Below the pieces are notes generated by a model, which saw only the letters and a list, made by a program, of their open reading frames with translations, ran no database searches and was not told where the DNA came from. Below, one piece after another: positions 1-10,812 of a stretch of 64,000 bases of DNA. Source of the DNA: Anisodus tanguticus (lineage: Eukaryota; Streptophyta; Magnoliopsida; Solanales; Solanaceae); NCBI GenBank assembly GCA_034509755.1, contig CM067561.1:3104646-3168645 (forward strand), in the 5' to 3' direction. Made by a program: the position numbers and the translations under genes. The first letter of the stretch is position 1. Every line of letters begins with the position of its first letter.

Positions 1-1611
1 AATTTGACTTAAGACCCGACGTCCTTATCATGAAGTAAGTTAACAAAGAATTTTGAAGTCGAATGCTAAAGTGGCCAAGGAAAACCAAAAACTGGGGTTC
101 TACCTGATAGCATAAGTCTTTTATCCAGTAGAATTAATGTGAATGTTTAATTCTACTCACTCATAATACCTTTTATTTGGTTCGGTTGTGGGGTGAGGGG
201 GGAAGGGAGCATCATAGAGTAAGGTTTTTGGACGAAATGTATAAATTATTTCTTTATAAGCAAAAATTATTTTGTTGATATTTCAGCCCCAAGATGGTAG
301 TTTCCTACTACAAAAGTATCAATGAATTTCTGTCCTTTAAATATGCAAGGAGTTGAGGAATCTCAATACATGATCAAATCATTTGCAGCATTTCTAGCGC
401 ACCAAAAAATGTAGGTATCAATTTTATAAATTAAAACTCATAATTTAAGTATGCCCCCAGGACTTAGTTAAAGTGGAAAAGATTGAGGGACTTGTGACTT
501 AGGTCACAGGTTCGAAATTTAAGTATGCCCCCAGGACTTGGTTAAAGTGGAAAAGATTGAGGGACTTGTGACTTAGGTCACAGGTTCGAGCCATGCATCG
601 TGCGAACTATGCCTGGTATTTAAATGGAGAAGGGTAAAGGGGCGGGCCCATTTCCCCCTAGTTTCGAAGGCTGCGGTCCTCAGTGTTGGCCCAGACGGAT
701 ATCTTGGCCCTTAAAAGAAAGGCATTATTTTAAGAATGAGTTTGTAGCAATGGCATAATTCTGAAGAACTTACCTGGGAAGTCAATTATTCTCTTTCATG
801 TTAAACAAAACAGTGGAATTTGTCGATGCCTCAAATCAGTAAATGAAGGTTGAAGCATGGGAGAAGTGAAGGACTTGAGATAAAAACCTGGAAAAGAGTG
901 GAAGCAATACTATAGTGTGCCTTCCTTTTTCTTTTTGTCCCAAGACTAATATTTTGATACCAATTATGTAAAGCATTCTAAAGCCTTGAAAGTTGTGTCA
1001 TTCTTAATGTTTCGTGCCTATTTATTGACTCAGATAACAATCTTTGAGGCAAAGTGTGAATCATTCTGTTTTGATTCTTTGATTGTATCAAATCATGTCT
1101 TGGTATATTTGTGTAGGAGATAGGTCACTATTTAGCGGATATAGATGGGGAGTAATAAGGTTATGATACTGCCTCTTTTTTCCTGAATTTTGGTGATGGT
1201 CCAGTGTGATAAGATTAGGCCCCATGTGTAAATTGGCTGGGTTGAGCAATTTTTTTTCCTCGGTATCATTCTTAAAGAAAGCTATCTTGTTATGCTGATT
1301 GATACAGCTTCCAATATACATGTATTTATCCACAATCTATTAGCTATGCCTCAATACCAAGCTAGTTGAACAATTTCTACTAGTATTAAAATAGAGGAGC
1401 TCAAAACATTTTTTGTCTTTCAGATATTTAATGTTTCCATTTGATGCTCCAGATATTTGGTGAAATGAGTAAATGATAATATCCTGGCAATATAATGCTC
1501 ATCATCAGTTTGACTAATTCCACTTGTATATTATCATGGGGTTCGAAGAACTCAGCTCTTCTGTTTGATGTGTGTTTTCTGGTGTTAGTTTCTGAGCTGT
1601 TTGTCCTGTAG
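1..1611 (+). other. Intron of the RZ-1 gene (partial)
   Basis: No coding sequence is visible here. The first half of the RRM that must precede the exon at 1612 is not found, so this is read as intron continuing to the left of the window. It ends with a consensus acceptor AG at 1610-1611. It contains the SINE-like repeat described at 442-720. Confidence 0.55.
442..720 (+). repeat. tRNA-type SINE-like repeat with a 74-bp head duplication
   Basis: A block beginning AATTTAAGTATGCCCCCAGG occurs at 442 and again at 516, a 74-bp direct tandem duplication with few differences. Each copy has a pol III B-box-like GGTTCGA (from 510 and 584) and an A-box-like TAGTTAAAGTGG or TGGTTAAAGTGG. This is the layout of a tRNA-derived SINE head. 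The second copy continues into about 130 bp of body. I cannot assign the SINE family, and the 3' boundary is approximate. Confidence 0.5.
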
Positions 1612-2651
1612 GTTATTCTGGATAGAGACACGGGCCGCCCTCGTGGATTTGGGTTTTTAACATTTGCAGACCGCCGGGCAATGGAGGATGCAATAAGAGA
1701 AATGGATGGTGAGGAGGTTGGTGATAGGGTGATATCAGTGAACAAGGCCCAACCAAAGATGGGAAGTGAGGATCCTGACCATGGCTATGGTGGAGGTTAC
1801 TCATCAGGTGGCAGGGCAAGCTATGATGGGGGTGGGGGTAATAGGTCAGTTGGGCCAGACACTTGCTTCAGCTGTGGTCGCCCTGGCCATTGGGCTAGGA
1901 ACTGTCCGCTAGAAGGAGGTGGCCGGGATGCTCGGCCACTAACACCCCCTCCTCATTCTAGGTATGGTGGTGGACGTGGGGATAGGTTTGGAGGTGACCG
2001 TGATAGGTACATGGATGACCGATATGATAGAGGGAACTTTGCTGATAGGGAGCGCTATGACAGCAGATATGGGAACGGTGATCGATACACAAGTGACAGG
2101 TATATTTTTATAAGAACTGACAATAAAACGCAGTCCCCATAAAGGTCGAGGTAAGGATTGCGTACATCCTACCCTTCCAGACCCCACTTTGTGGAAATAC
2201 ACTGGGTATGTTGTTGACAATAAAACGCATGCAGTGTCACAATTATGACTGGAAGTTTGTTAGCAAGCCAGCTTAGCCTTCAGGTCTTAACCCCAACTTC
2301 CTAAAAAATATTGGAGTATTTGAGGTGGTCCTGCTTTTCAATTCCCCCCTTCATTTCTTGTTAAGTGTGAAGTGGTATTTTGTTGTCTCACCAAAATAAC
2401 TTCTATTGTTATCTAGGTACCCTCCCAATGGTGATCGCTTGGGTAACAGGTACGGGGATTCTGACCGCTACCCTCAGAATGGCTATGGCAAAGAGAGAGG
2501 GTTTGACAGGGATGTAGGCCCGAGAGGTGTGGGTGACAGATATGAAGCTGGAGGGCCAGCCCGATATGAGGGAAGAAGCTACAGAGATAGAGCGCGACCT
2601 TATGATCGCCCTCGAAGGGGAGGACACCCACCTTCCTTCGACCGTTACTGA
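1612..2651 (+). CDS. RZ-1B/C: RZ-1 type glycine-rich RRM/zinc-knuckle RNA-binding protein (3' exons)
   Basis: Two exons: 1612-2099 and 2417-2651, joined in the middle of an Arg codon; stop TGA at 2649-2651. The first exon opens within an RRM: VILDRDTGRPRGFGFLTF contains the RNP1 motif, followed by ADRRAMEDAIREMDG. A single CCHC zinc knuckle follows (CFSCGRPGHWARNC, 1864-1905). The tail is rich in Gly, Arg, Asp and Tyr, with repeated DRY/DRYP motifs, and ends PSFDRY. This order (RRM, one CCHC, RGD/DRY-rich tail) is that of the plant RZ-1B/RZ-1C nuclear proteins, which bind SR splicing factors and affect pre-mRNA splicing and cold response. RZ-1A has a shorter, different tail. The first exon, with RNP2 and the start codon, is outside the window. 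No stop or frameshift is seen, so the gene is probably functional. Which of the RZ-1B/C paralogues it is cannot be decided. Confidence 0.88.
2133..2215 (+). mobile_element. TS-type SINE tail in the RZ-1 last intron, 14-bp TSD
   Basis: The conserved Solanaceae TS/RTE-type 3' end is readable: GGTAAGGATTGCGTACATCC, then a CAGACCCCAC stretch, ending GGGTATGTTGTTG. It is flanked by a perfect 14-bp duplication GACAATAAAACGCA at 2119-2132 and 2216-2229. The body is only 83 bp, so the copy is 5'-truncated. It lies 34 bp inside the 5' splice site of the intron 2100-2416. Confidence 0.85.
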
Positions 2652-3332
2652 GATGAATGTGCACATCCATGTGGATGTTGAATTTTAGTTGATCTCTGCG
2701 GTAATATGGTGTACCGAGTACGCTTGGATAATGTACGCCATCTTGTTAGGAAGCAGCTAGTAGTGACGCATGAGTACTGACGAGTAGAGTAAATTAGTAG
2801 GAACGTAGCAGCGCTATGTTTATTCGTAGTAAAACAGATTGGACATTTTAGTGTCTTTTGGTTTTGTTTTATGCTTTATAAAAGAGGGAGCTTCCTCTAT
2901 TGGAATGCATTGTGGTCTCTTGTAGTTTCACTCATTAACTCAAATCTTCTCTCTCTCTTTCTTCTCATTGTGAATAACAAGATTGTTCAGAGATATATAA
3001 TTCTTAGTCCAACAGAAGTACAAATTTCCTATAGACTCTACAGGGTGTATTCAACAGGAGTAAACAAATAATTCCTTTTGTTCAGAGAATAATATCAATT
3101 ATATCAAGCACCACAGGAAATAAAAAGCTAGAGTGGTGCCCGCGAGATAAATAAAAATGTGATAGCACAGTGCCACCCCATAATTAACGAGCAACACCCC
3201 TATATCTGATAATCCAATCAATAATGTACAAAATGTGGCTCTCATGAATATAATTAATCTTGTGGAATGAAAACTTTCTTTACTTCCAAATTAAATGAAT
3301 ACTAATATAACAAATCCGCTGTGCTACAAATG
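2652..3332. other. RZ-1 3' UTR and intergenic DNA
   Basis: No further coding exon is supported. The first few hundred bases after the stop codon are presumably the RZ-1 3' UTR. The rest is AT-rich with no recognised repeat. Confidence 0.4.
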
Positions 3333-3590
3333 CTAAAGTAATAACAATGGTATTGATAATTGACCATCTTGGTTGGTGATGGTTATGTACAAAGTCGGAA
3401 TAATTAAAAAGGAGAATAAGATCGAGGTGGTTGTTGGTGATTGTGATGATGCTGCAGATGCACCAGTACCACTGAATATCATTCCGAACAAGTCGACTTC
3501 GCCACTATTGGACTGGTCATGACCGCTGCCACTGCTGCAGCCGCTTGCTGCGGTGGTGCCCCCTTTGGACATGCTCATGCTGTTGTCCAT
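3333..3590 (-). CDS. Possible small Ser/Thr-rich protein, unrecognised
   Basis: An 85-codon frame starts MDNSMSMSKGGTTAASGCSS, has an acidic/hydrophobic middle and a hydrophobic stretch SILFSFLIIPTLYI. On the - strand a TATATAA string lies within 10 bp of the ATG, too close to act as a normal TATA box. I do not recognise the protein. The Ser/Thr bias and lack of internal stops could be chance, or this could be one exon of a spliced gene. No function is proposed. Confidence 0.2.
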   Translation of the reverse strand: MDNSMSMSKGGTTAASGCSSGSGHDQSNSGEVDLFGMIFSGTGASAASSQSPTTTSILFSFLIIPTLYITITNQDGQLSIPLLLL

Positions 3591-4104
3591 GTTATATAAG
3601 AAAAGGGAGGTAGATATGGAGAACTTTAATCCCTTTACAAGTAAGAAAATGCAGGTAGAATGTGGGAAAGAGAGTATGATAAAATTTTGAGTTTAGGTTT
3701 AATGTACAAAATGTTTACATTATCAGGCTGGTAAGTTTAAGTAAAAATCTATGATAAGCACTAATTGATAACATGGTTAAAATAGTACTAACCTGCTATT
3801 ATAGGTTAAATTATATTGATAGTGCAAAAATTCTTCACATTTTGGATGTGAAAAGTCTTTATCTAATATCTATCTATATATACTAGAAGCACGAAGTCCT
3901 TTAGCTAAATATTGATAGATCTTTTTATCCTTTACAATGGAAAACATTATTTTCCTAATTTTTAGGACTTTGAAATCAAATAAAAAAAGCTCATTAAATC
4001 TTCTTTTATTTGAACTATATGAGAAATCCTAACATTTAGAAATTTAAAATCTTAAATGTGTTATTTTAGGAATATTTACAAGCTGTAATTGAATTCTTTA
4101 AAAA

Positions 4105-4290
4105 GGAGAGTCCGGTGCACTAAGCTCCCGCTATGCGCGGGGTCCGGGAAGGGCCGGACCATAAAGATCTATTGTACGCAGTCTTATCGGACCACAAAGA
4201 TCTATTGTACGCAGACTTACCTTGCATTTCTGCAAGAGGTTGTTTCCACGACGTAAACCTATGACCTCCTGATCACATGTCAGCAACTTT
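4105..4290 (-). mobile_element. Au-type SINE with an internal 33-bp duplication
   Basis: On the - strand it carries the B-box region in degenerate form, then AACAACCTCTTGCAGAAATG, then GGTCCGGCCC and GGACCCCGCGCATAGCGGGA, ending near GCTTAGTGCACCGGA. This is the Au SINE layout found across angiosperms. The segment CGGACC..AAAGATCTATTGTACGCA is tandemly repeated with a 33-bp period (4155 and 4188). That is not part of the usual Au structure as I know it. Confidence 0.75.
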
Positions 4291-5223
4291 GAATTTTCTA
4301 ATTGTCAAATATGAATATATGTTGTCCTATCGTGTATTTTGTTTCATAAGACAAATATGACAGTCGTGCTCATATTTATGTGCTTTGACATACAAGTCAT
4401 AAACCTGCAAAGATTTCGTTTCACAAGACAATTTATCCGAATATTCATAACATAAATATATATAGGTTTGAATGTCAAACAAAACTGGAACTTGAGCTAG
4501 AAAATGAAATATGTTGATGTAATTGTATTTGTTTTCTAAGGCAGTAAATTTTATTTGATAGAAAAGGGGAAAGGAAAAAGAAACATCTAACTCATTTTTT
4601 TCTGATGACTTAGACGAAGTTTCATATTAGAAATCATTTCGAAATAGCAAGTCTAATGCTACATATTTAACATCTTAAAGGATTGAAATGATCTTTACTG
4701 TCAGATCATATTAGATATTTGTTTAATTTTAACAACACTGCAAAATTTATATATCATTTTTGTTTGATATTTAGAATTTTAAAATCAACTAAAATTTTAC
4801 TTATTAAACTTTTATTATTTGAAGAACGCTGGAAGCTGATGACCTGATGTTCGGCTTAATATGTGTGTTTTGTTGTAGGGCATGATTTTAAAGCAAAACG
4901 AATGATTTGGAGCTAAAACGGATGAGATGTGACTTCGAACTCTGAGTTGAAGTACAAAAAACTAACCGAGATCAAGTCCGAGAGTCGAGAACCGAGCGCG
5001 CATGAAAGAGACGACAAAAGAGCCGGAGGGCGCAATTTTATGCCTACCAAGGCGCACGTCACATTGTGCCTTGCGACATGGTGGTGTGATTATGGGCAGG
5101 GACGAAGCCAGCCAATTTTTTTCGAGGGGGCTAGTACTATATTGTACAAATTTTTAAAAGTAGGTAATAATTTAAATTCTAAATAACATAAATACAAATC
5201 GTTCAAGAATAATGAAAATATAA

Positions 5224-7220
5224 TCACAATTTTTCTCGACGAGATTTCAGAGTCTGAAACCGTTGCATAACGGCTTCGTTACTGATCTCATATAAAATTT
5301 CGTTTTCAATATAAGGTACTAATAAATCATTAAGCCAATCGTCCGATATTCGATTTCGCAGTCGATCTTTGATGATGCTCATAGCAGAAAAAGTTCTCTC
5401 TACACTTGCAGTAGCAACTCACAAAGTTAATGCTAGGGTAAGAAGCGTGTAAACCAAATGATAGATTCCGTGTCTTTTTGTTTCCACCATCTTCTTTGCA
5501 AGATCTCCAATGCCAACAATTTCTGAAAACTCAATGCTACTACGCATATCAATAATATAAGTCTCAAGTTGATTATCAAGTAACTCTAGATCATGTGAAG
5601 AAAACTCCCAAGGATACAATCAAGCAAACGTGACGAGACTTTCCTTGTTGAAAGCAAATAATGAATTGCTAGGATTAAGACATCTAACAAAAAGAAGCAA
5701 TTCAACATTTGTCACAGAAAATCGGCTATTTAACTCCATAAGTTGTTTGTCCAAAACACCATAAAAGCACTCGATGCGAAAATAAGTATAGTTAGTCTTT
5801 TCTTCAGTTCTCCGCTTGGACCACCGAGGAGATACATACTTTTCATTCATGTTAGGGAAAACAAATCTCATGATTAGAACAAAACAAAGAAACTTCATTA
5901 ACTATAGAATCTCATCCATTGTCTCTCAAATATTGCAATCTTTGCTTTGAAATCTCCACTAATCTCATAGCATTCTCTATCTCTTGCTCTTTTTTTTTGC
6001 AATGCTAATGACAACTCATTGGTAATCACCAATACCTTTTTCATCAAATGCATAACTAATGCAAACTCAAATGATTGTAATGCATTTAAAAATATGTTTG
6101 CATCAACTCTTTGCTCCGGATCATCCATTATCTTTCTGAATATCAGATGAAACTAATTGTGAAGTTAGAGGAGTATTTTCAAATGAGGCATTCTTTATTT
6201 GCTCATTATTATCAACAAGCAAATGAAAAACGTCAAGATAGTTGCCCTTATTTCTCGACAGCTCAGATTCATCTCTACCTCGAAATGATAGTCCTTGATT
6301 CAAACATAAACGCACAGATGTAACAGTTGCATTCAACCGAATACAGTAGTTGGTTCTCTCTTTATTTGCTTTATGAGTAAATAGAGTAGAAACACTTCTT
6401 GTAAGATTTTGATTCATTAGATCTTGGCATTTCGTTTTTGATTGATTATGAAAACTGCTATGTCCTCCAACATGACCATCAAATCTCTAATTCTTTTTCC
6501 AATTATTGAATCCAACTCCGACAAATGAATCTGCCTCACCTTGATTATTTTGAGTCCTAAAAAGATAGCAGTAAAGACAATATGCTCTATCTTCCATTAT
6601 GTTATACTCCAACCAATCTGGATATTTGTCAAACCAAGTTTCAACAAACCTCATTTTTTGAATTTTATCATCTGGTTGACTCCATGAAAAGTTGTGGTTT
6701 CTAGGTTGAAACAGCCCCTTTAATAGATAAACTCGTCTTACTCTATCTCTATGATTAGCATTGTTAAACAAGGTATATACCCGTGATATACACTTGGTAT
6801 ACATAGTGAGCGTATATCACGGTTCAGTTAGGAGCGTCACAGGCAGACCAGCCCATCTCGGGTTGGCCCATCACGGGATGTATATTGGTGTAATATTATA
6901 GTGTAAATGTTACCTTAATTAGTCTTGTACTCTTACCATAATTATATATTTAGTATCCAAGTAGAATAAAAATTTTAGGAGTAGAATAGGAATACGATTC
7001 TCCTATTATGAAAATATGTAACTTGTATATATAGCCTTTCAATCAATGAAAATAATCAAGGGGATTATTTCTTTCAAGCATCATAACTCCATATTGTTGG
7101 TCGTTTTCCAAGGTCTGCTGGGAGATTGTCGAAGTCAATTTCAACATTTGAAGGTCTCTTTTGAACATTTGATTTAGAAGAATCAACAATTGCAGACTTT
7201 CTTTTAAGAAATTTCTCCAT
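5224..7220 (-). pseudogene. hAT transposase remnant (TTF-type zinc finger, DUF4371, dimerisation domain)
   Basis: The start codon is at 7220, with MEKFLKRKSAIVDSSKSNVQ and DFDNLPADLGKRP. After a solo LTR the frame resumes with HRDRVRRVYLLKG, then a TTF-type zinc-finger region (WLEYNIMEDRAYCLYCYLF, about 6590) and a DUF4371 start. The central catalytic part is missing: DUF4371 sequence ends near 6121 and C-terminal sequence starts directly. The hAT dimerisation region RHGIYHLVYTLLTLALTL is near 5420-5470, followed by a TFSAM block, then a stop at 5224. Frameshifts and stops lie between segments. The element could move only with transposase supplied in trans, and the internal deletion plus solo LTR make an old, inactive copy most likely. 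Confidence 0.8.
6762..7076 (+). mobile_element. Solo LTR inside the hAT transposase, TSD AGCAT
   Basis: A 315-bp sequence runs from TGTTAAACAAGG to ATTTCTTTCA. It is flanked by a perfect 5-bp duplication AGCAT (6757-6761 and 7077-7081). It has a TATA-like GTATATATAGCC at about 7026 and no internal retrotransposon sequence. It splits the transposase frame after the N-terminal LGKRP region, so it inserted after the hAT element. Presumed Copia-type by size. The + orientation is inferred from the TATA position. Confidence 0.8.
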
Positions 7221-7801
7221 CAATACAATCTTTAAATCCACAACAATAATGTTCTACAAAAATCCAAAATTATATGATCATTTATCAAACACTAATTAAT
7301 TCAAATAATAATAAATTTGCACTAATTAGGGTTCACAAAAAATAACTATTATCATGAAATTGAATAGATGATGGAAAAATCTTACATGTACTAAATAAAG
7401 ATGAGTAGCGCAAAAACCAAAGTCTTGAAGAAGATCACAAGAAAAGAACCGGAAGAACTGAAGAAGAATCGCCAATTTCTAAGTTGGTCTCGAGCGTGAA
7501 ACCCTGAAGAAGACAAAGTATTTTTTTATTTTAATAGAGAAAGACATCGCTATTTTTTAATCAACACATACGCTGACTTTGTTGTGTATTTATAGACTAG
7601 TATTTTTTTTTCTTTTCTTGGGCTTATGGGTTTCCTTTTGCAAATTTATTGGGCTTGGATAATTTAGGAGTAGCAAAATGTTTGGGGGCTAATGTTTTTT
7701 GTGGGTGGGGACTTTTGGCAATTATTAATATAGTAATAGTAATTTATTTATTTTTGTTGGGGTCTATAGCCCCTAGTGGGGCATGTGAGGCTTCGTCCCT
7801 G

Positions 7802-8610
7802 ATTACGGGGTTGACCTACTAAAAATTCACTTCTCTAGAGATCACTCTTGGCACAGCGCATGGCACGATATGCCCTGCGGCGTGGCAAGCCATTCTCAGC
7901 CCTGTCCATCCTGTTTTGGATTTGTAGAGGTATTTTGGTCCTACGATGTTTCCACACAATATGAATACATGATAAACACAATTTTGAACGAAATTGAAGT
8001 TATATAGCCGAAATTGGAGTTAAAGGAAGACGGCTAGAGCGATTTCAATCCTAAACTTTCTTTCATCTGTAGTTTCTTAGTTCTGAATTGTGGTGCTACG
8101 TAATTTTTATAATTTGAAACTTAAATTGTGCTTGTTAATCAATCACATTGGTTTATTTATTTATCCTGCTCTTGATTATTTGATTGTCTGATCATCGGTT
8201 AAATAGTATTTACGAATCTAGAGTTGAATTCGAAAGCGGAAACTCTAAATTGCATATAGGATTGAATAGGGCAAGTTCTTGAACATAGGCATCGGGAAAT
8301 AGATTCGCGTTTATGATTAGGAATATACCTAATCGCCTTGCTTAGTTATCTTTACAAGAATTAACAGTGCGTTCTTATTAATTCTAATTTCATAAGAATA
8401 TAAGCATTAGGCTAACTTGAATAGGCAAGTAACAACTCGAAAGACTCTTATGAGCAAAATTAACACTGCAACCAATTAACGAGAATGATTAATTAGTCAA
8501 TTTTAATTGAAAACTCGATACGATATGTTAGATAAACATAACCCTAGAATCTCTCGCCTCATTAAATTATGTTCATTTTCTTTATCTGCTTATCTTGTAA
8601 TGTTATAGTA
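7802..8610. repeat. Retrotransposon-like non-coding sequence flanking the hAT element
   Basis: Together with 4850-5096 this was one sequence before the hAT insertion. Blocks such as ATTTAATTGGTAGTTAATAA followed by CAAGTCATCGTGAGAATAGA (8800-8840, beyond the MITE) resemble 5' non-coding or LTR sequence of Tat/Ogre-like Gypsy elements. No coding potential is seen. The assignment is by resemblance only. Confidence 0.3.
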
Positions 8611-8618
8611 GTCTTAGT

Positions 8619-8738
8619 TTATGTTGCTCGGACTCTTCAAAAATATTACCGCACACGTGTCAGATTCTCCCAAAATACAATACTTTTAGAGAATTCCACA
8701 CGCACCCCTCTACATTCTGAAAAGTCCGAGTAACATAG
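8619..8738. mobile_element. 120-bp MITE with 8-bp TSD
   Basis: The ends TTATGTTGCTCGGACTC and AGTCCGAGTAACATAG are inverted repeats with two mismatches over about 16 bp. They are flanked by GTCTTAGT at 8611-8618 and 8739-8746. The size, inverted termini and 8-bp TSD fit a hAT-type MITE. Confidence 0.8.
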
Positions 8739-9059
8739 GTCTTAGTAATAACAAGCCCTTCCTAGAAAATCGCTTGAATATATATGTCGTTATAGTTTGA
8801 TTTAATTGGTAGTTAATAACAAGTCATCGTGAGAATAGATCCTCTACTTATCACTTTTTTATTATCAACCACAAATACTTGCATGTGTATTTGGACCAAA
8901 CAGAAACCCTAGTATTTAGAATTTTAACATTAATTAAGAATTTTCCTTATATAAATCATCTCTTATTTGTACATGTTACCATATATCTTTTATAATATTT
9001 ATAATAATCAATATTGGGTACAAGTGCAATGCGCGTACTTATAATAAGACTAGTATATA

Positions 9060-10036
9060 TTATAAGCTTAGACGGTCGGGATTCGTACTATTAAATTTCT
9101 TAACCATACCAGCCGGAAGGGATCACAGAGATGACACTTTCAGAGGAACCTTTAGCGGGTTAATAACCCTGGCATAGAGGTTGTTTTAACTCAAATCAGA
9201 TCCAATAACACCCTAACGCCACCTCGACTCAGCGGGCTAAAACAGAATCATCAGCCCGAGGTTCAGACATTCCGCCTAGGTTATCCTCTGCCCGACCTCA
9301 GTACCTTCTCATATGAATCTTTGTTAATTAAAGTACTTTTACCATAATATCCCGTAATCTAGTGTGACATAGTTCAACACAGAGTGATATCATTTAGGCT
9401 AAATTATAATATAGAGTCTAAAATAAAATAAAATAAAAGAAAAGAAAAAGAAAATTACCTAATATTAAGAGGTTGTGCTCAGCAGAGAGAGAGTTATACA
9501 ACAATTTTCAAATTTTATTTAGAGAAAAATTTTACAGTAGAGAGAGGTTGGCCGATTTCTGAGCTTCTCTAAACTAAAATTCATGATCCTTTTATAGAGG
9601 ATTGAGGTTACAAAAAGACAATCAAAATGAACCAAGCGTGGCCGACAAGATAAAAAGCTAATAAGGGCCCACTATATGTGGCCGACAAAGAAAATTAAAA
9701 AGCGGCCTTAATACATGTGGCCAAAAGTACAATAATGCCCTGCAATAATGCGCCTTTAATAATAATCCTCTGCTTTATTAAAGCAGATTCCTTTCCCAGT
9801 AACTAATGATGCTGGGTCCTGCTGCTTTATTAAACTTTTTCTTTCCATTTGAATTTATCCGAGGTAGAAGATTCTTCTAGTTTATTTTGAAACCTTTTGA
9901 GGTATTCTTCAATGTCAAAAGTTTCATCATATGGTTCTTGAGATTCTCCTCTCAAGATATTAACTTCATCTTCGTCTCCTGTATGAACGAATGCCATTGG
10001 TGTACCTTTTCTTAAACTAAATGTAGAAACCCTCAA
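9060..10036 (-). other. Promoter-like fragment, possibly endogenous pararetrovirus or LTR element
   Basis: On the - strand a 68-codon acidic frame ends at 9830, rich in Glu, Asp and Lys. It is followed by AATAAAGCAGCAGG, a GC-poor promoter-like stretch, and CCTCTATAAAAGGATC (around 9588-9602), a strong TATA box. A long leader with no ORF follows, down to about 9070. A gene 3' end followed closely by a promoter and long leader is the layout around the intergenic region of plant pararetroviruses, which are common as old insertions in Solanaceae. A Gypsy LTR would look similar. No reverse transcriptase, coat protein or primer-binding site is seen, so the call is tentative. Confidence 0.3.
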
Positions 10037-10807
10037 CCTTGGGCACCTTCTATATTTATTTCATTTAACAACCTTTTGAACTGAGCTGTTTACTAAAAAT
10101 AATGGAGGCATTTTTGTTTCTCATTTATTGAAAAGATTCGAGTTTGACACTATTTTTTGTCAAAATTGTCACGAACGATAATTTTTGCTCATTATACCTC
10201 TTTTATATAGAAGTGTCAATTTTTTTAAATTGTCACTCTTTTCTAATCACATATTTGAAAATTTTAAAAGTACCTCTAAAGCCAAAGAGTAGTTTGACCC
10301 CGTTAATAAAATAAATGGATCAATCAAGGCAAATAGAGGGACATATTAAGAGCCCGTTTGGACATGCAATTTAAACTTCAAATTTGAAGTTTTGATATGA
10401 AATTTGTGTTTGTTTATGATAATTTGAATAAAACTTTAACTTGAAATATTGAATTCAAATCTCAAATTCACAGAAAAGGTTGAATTTCAATTTCACACTC
10501 GTAGTTTCAATTCATTTTTATATTTAAAACTTGATAACTTTAAATTTTGTCTGGAAAGCATGAAGAGGCGGAGAACAGAAAACAACTTTGTCTCTCACAA
10601 TAATTTAATAGTATAACAAAAACAATGCCTGAAGGTAATTTGAATACTGTCCTTGAAGGGAAATGTCTAAACTTTTACTAAAGTATTAGGAAGCGGTCAT
10701 ACATATGTTCAGACAGTAAGTAGACGACCTGGAACAGCTCCTAGAATCTTTCATTTACCCTTTGTTTAACTAGAGGTCTCGGGAATGAAAAAATCCTCTT
10801 AGGAGTG
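10037..10807. other. No gene; AT-rich DNA with a possible MITE relic
   Basis: Nothing coding is supported. From 10353 the sequence GAGCCCGTTTGGACATGCAA and the AAATTTGAAGTTT-type palindromes after it resemble the start of a common MITE class. I could not find a convincing inverted end or TSD. Confidence 0.3.
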
Positions 10808-10812
10808 TCGCC

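Larger units (their letters stand above)
5097..7801 (-). mobile_element. hAT transposon, degenerate, 8-bp TSD
   Basis: Inverted termini CAGGGACGAAGCC (5097) and GGCTTCGTCCCTG (ending 7801) match perfectly over 13 bp. They are flanked by an 8-bp near-duplication, ATTATGGG at 5089-5096 and ATTACGGG at 7802-7809. An 8-bp TSD and the transposase remnants on the - strand identify a hAT element. It sits inside retrotransposon-like non-coding sequence and itself contains a solo LTR (6762-7076). Confidence 0.88.
3869..9053 (+). mobile_element. Candidate non-autonomous Helitron with nested elements
   Basis: The left end, A followed by TCTATCTATATATACTAGAA and then GCACGAAG, is the typical plant Helitron 5' end. 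The right end, TGCAATGCGCGTACTTATAA then a CTAG followed by T at 9050-9054, fits the CTRR-T rule at an A|T target. Helitrons leave no TSD, so only end motifs support this. No Rep/helicase is present. The interior holds an Au SINE, a hAT element with a solo LTR, Gypsy-like non-coding sequence and a MITE, which accounts for most of the 5.2 kb. The subterminal hairpin is imperfect, so the right end is the weaker call. Confidence 0.4.

Noticed and set aside
484..600. A tRNA gene suggested by the GGTTCGA box
   Set aside because: No cloverleaf arms could be paired. The box fits a SINE head repeated in tandem.
4929..5186. 85-codon + strand frame
   Set aside because: Crosses the hAT left terminus and TSD, so it cannot be an ancestral gene.
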